Assembly: GCA_016195815.1 (NCBI GenBank)
Contig: JACPYX010000019.1
Coordinates: 124,001-188,000, forward strand
Direction of reading: 5' to 3'
DNA from: Chloroflexota bacterium
Lineage (GTDB): Bacteria; Chloroflexota; Anaerolineae; Anaerolineales; Villigracilaceae
Length of the DNA stretch: 64,000 nt
Shown: piece by piece, positions 62,655 through 64,000 of the stretch
How positions within the stretch are numbered: the stretch's first letter is position 1
Layout of the letters: every line of letters begins with the position of its first letter
Translations under genes and position numbers: made by a program
Notes under the pieces: model-generated
Database searches by the model: none
Told to the model about the DNA's origin: nothing
Seen by the model: only the letters and a program-made list of their open reading frames with translations

Positions 62655-63902
62655 CTAGCACTTCTTGTGCTCGTCAGAAGCATGGGAAGTGCTGTAACCC
62701 TGTAACTCGCTTGGGAGTTCATAGAAAATGTTTGAAGTTTGCGCGTTCGCAATGCGTCGCACCTTCCCAGCGTTGACAAGGTCTTGTAATCTTGTGTGAC
62801 AATGGCTTTCATGCTGCCCTGCCGCTTTGGCTATATCTTTGAGTTGCGCTTTTCCGATATCATTCAAAACATCAAGTATCTTTTTGCGTTGCATTGTCAT
62901 TTCAACGTCAAGCGCGTTTCCTTCGCAATGCCAATAAAAGCCGCGTGTATCAAACATCAATTTTAATTCAGTCTCAGCAACATCGCGACCGGTAACGGCT
63001 ATCTTTGCTCCAGCTTTGCCTTGCTCTTTGTAGAGTCCCCATAACGCATCGGTAATGCCTGCTTTTGCTACACTTCCGTAAACATGATCTATCGGGCTTT
63101 GTGAAGGTGAGTTCTTCGGCATGTGATCTACAATCACTAAGGCCACGCCCTTGCTCAGCGCGTGTTGTTGCAAGGGGCCGACGGACTCGGTCATTTGTCC
63201 TGGGTCTAGTTGATCGCCTTGAATAGCGCGGCTAAAGGTATCAACGATTACAAGTCTATATTTTTTCTTTTCGATAAAATTCAATAATCTTTTTCCGCCG
63301 CCAGCATTGAGAGCCTTGATTTGATCTCTAAAATCATCGGCCATCATAAAATCAACGCTTCCAGGTTTGACATGCCAGCCCTGCATTTTCATGCGATCAT
63401 TCAATCGCCGCGCGTTATCTTCCAGGGCAAGGATCAACACGCGGCCAGCTTTCACATCTTTGTCAAACATCTTGCCGCCGGTCAAAACTGATAACGCAAG
63501 TTGTAGCGCAAGCCATGACTTGCCGACCTTTGGCTTTCCTACAAGGAAAGTTAGACCAGGCGCAAGATAATCTTGCACAGTCCAATCAATGGGAGGGTAT
63601 TCTGTTTTTAGGATCGTTGCCGCGTCAATTGTTTTTATTTCAGGTAACAGATTATCAAGCGTGGGATCGGCTTGATCGGCGTTTACCGCTTCAGTGATGA
63701 CAAGCTGATTAAATCTTTCAAACCTTGTGCGTAGTTCTGGAGGAAGTCCTCGAAGGTATATATCAAGGCCTTGTTTCATTTCGTCAGAGTTTGGCTTGCG
63801 ATCTTTTTTCGTAGTGCGTTTTTCTGCCGCAGGATTTGACTCTTCGTGCTTCGACGCAACTTTTGCTTTTTCTGTAAGTTCTTTTAGTGTTGTTTTTGTC
63901 AT
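62655..63902 (-). CDS. RepA-like (AAA_25) helicase/ATPase
   Basis: 415 residues from ATG 63902. Walker A FLVGKPKVGKSWLALQL (about 128-145) and Walker B RLVIVDTFSRAIQ with a downstream Gln/His-type switch (VIVDHMPKN), plus ILALEDNARRLNDRM, match RepA/AAA_25, a hexameric helicase-like ATPase of plasmids and phages. The C-terminal region (about 315-415) resembles a winged helix (KKILDVLNDIGKAQLKDI). The start at 63902 is preferred because TATAG lies between it and ATG 63941. It is the first gene of the element operon in this window. Confidence 0.85.
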   Translation of the reverse strand: MTKTTLKELTEKAKVASKHEESNPAAEKRTTKKDRKPNSDEMKQGLDIYLRGLPPELRTRFERFNQLVITEAVNADQADPTLDNLLPEIKTIDAATILKTEYPPIDWTVQDYLAPGLTFLVGKPKVGKSWLALQLALSVLTGGKMFDKDVKAGRVLILALEDNARRLNDRMKMQGWHVKPGSVDFMMADDFRDQIKALNAGGGKRLLNFIEKKKYRLVIVDTFSRAIQGDQLDPGQMTESVGPLQQHALSKGVALVIVDHMPKNSPSQSPIDHVYGSVAKAGITDALWGLYKEQGKAGAKIAVTGRDVAETELKLMFDTRGFYWHCEGNALDVEMTMQRKKILDVLNDIGKAQLKDIAKAAGQHESHCHTRLQDLVNAGKVRRIANAQTSNIFYELPSELQGYSTSHASDEHKKC

Positions 63903-63965
63903 TGTGTTTTGTCCTATGCTATAATCAAAAAAGAGACTCATGGCTAACCGGCCATTCTCAACTCA

Positions 63966-63996
63966 GACGCTCCAGACCATGCCAGGTCGGGGCGTC
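63966..63996. repeat. Imperfect inverted repeat upstream of the RepA gene
   Basis: GACGCTCC-A-GACC (63966-63978) pairs with GGTC-GGGGCGTC (63985-63996), one bulged A and one G-U, loop ATGCCA. It lies just before the element operon at the window edge. It may be an operator, iteron or origin hairpin. Too little sequence is visible to decide. Confidence 0.4.
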
Positions 63997-64000
63997 ACTG

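Overview
The window looks like a chromosome segment of a Chloroflexota bacterium, most likely of the class Anaerolineae, of roughly middling GC. The evidence is the set of families seen together: a LytR-CpsA-Psr protein with Thr/Pro-rich LysM proteins, the paired radical-SAM TIGR03960 and DUF2344 proteins, a DUF3048 lipoprotein, many lipoproteins with 'TPTPT' linkers, and FHA/Ser-Thr kinase signalling. No gene is diagnostic alone, so this is inference. The left edge cuts uvrC. Nearly all of the first 59.6 kb is ordinary, densely packed chromosomal sequence.

Layout: 0-5 kb uvrC, a Yip1 membrane protein, pncC, two convergent MTA/SAH nucleosidase-type genes, a methylmalonyl-CoA epimerase. 5-10.5 kb a minus-strand envelope operon (histidine-kinase-like protein with a Gln in place of the phospho-acceptor His, LysM protein, LCP protein, LysM protein). 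10.6-17 kb a HycI-like peptidase, DPM1-like glycosyltransferase, AAA ATPase, GDPD and a secreted GH3 enzyme. 17-20 kb a Ser/Thr kinase divergent from an FHA-winged-helix regulator and a CcrM-like methyltransferase, then tRNA-Arg. 20-34 kb PrsW, the radical-SAM pair, bactofilin, recJ, tgt, uppP, an ECF sigma/anti-sigma pair, tRNA-Val and an M23/LysM peptidase. 34-42 kb SRAP protein, selB, a coiled-coil protein and a three-gene complex-I-like membrane module. 42-59.6 kb DUF3048 lipoprotein, zinc-ribbon proteins, a GT-C-type membrane protein, a MenC-like enolase-superfamily enzyme, CapA, a class-III aminotransferase, a GH13 enzyme with a histone-like Lys/Ala tail, an intact sensor kinase, ribosomal protein S1 and an M19 dipeptidase.

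From about 59.69 kb to the right edge lies a minus-strand mobile element: large serine recombinase, a 62-residue ORF, a leader with repeated hairpins, a zinc-ribbon/TOPRIM primase and a RepA-like helicase ATPase. Its right boundary is outside the window.

Two genome-wide patterns stand out. First, at least a dozen genes have a TATAAT-like box only 6-11 nt before the start codon, which implies leaderless or near-leaderless mRNAs and settles several start codons. Second, short degenerate word repeats of several families (for example TTCAACC, GACGGTAGACGG, ATCGTCC, AAAGGCGC/CTTTGTG) lie between genes and also inside genes in frame, where they encode linkers or extra strands. No CRISPR array, rRNA gene or recognisable IS element was seen.
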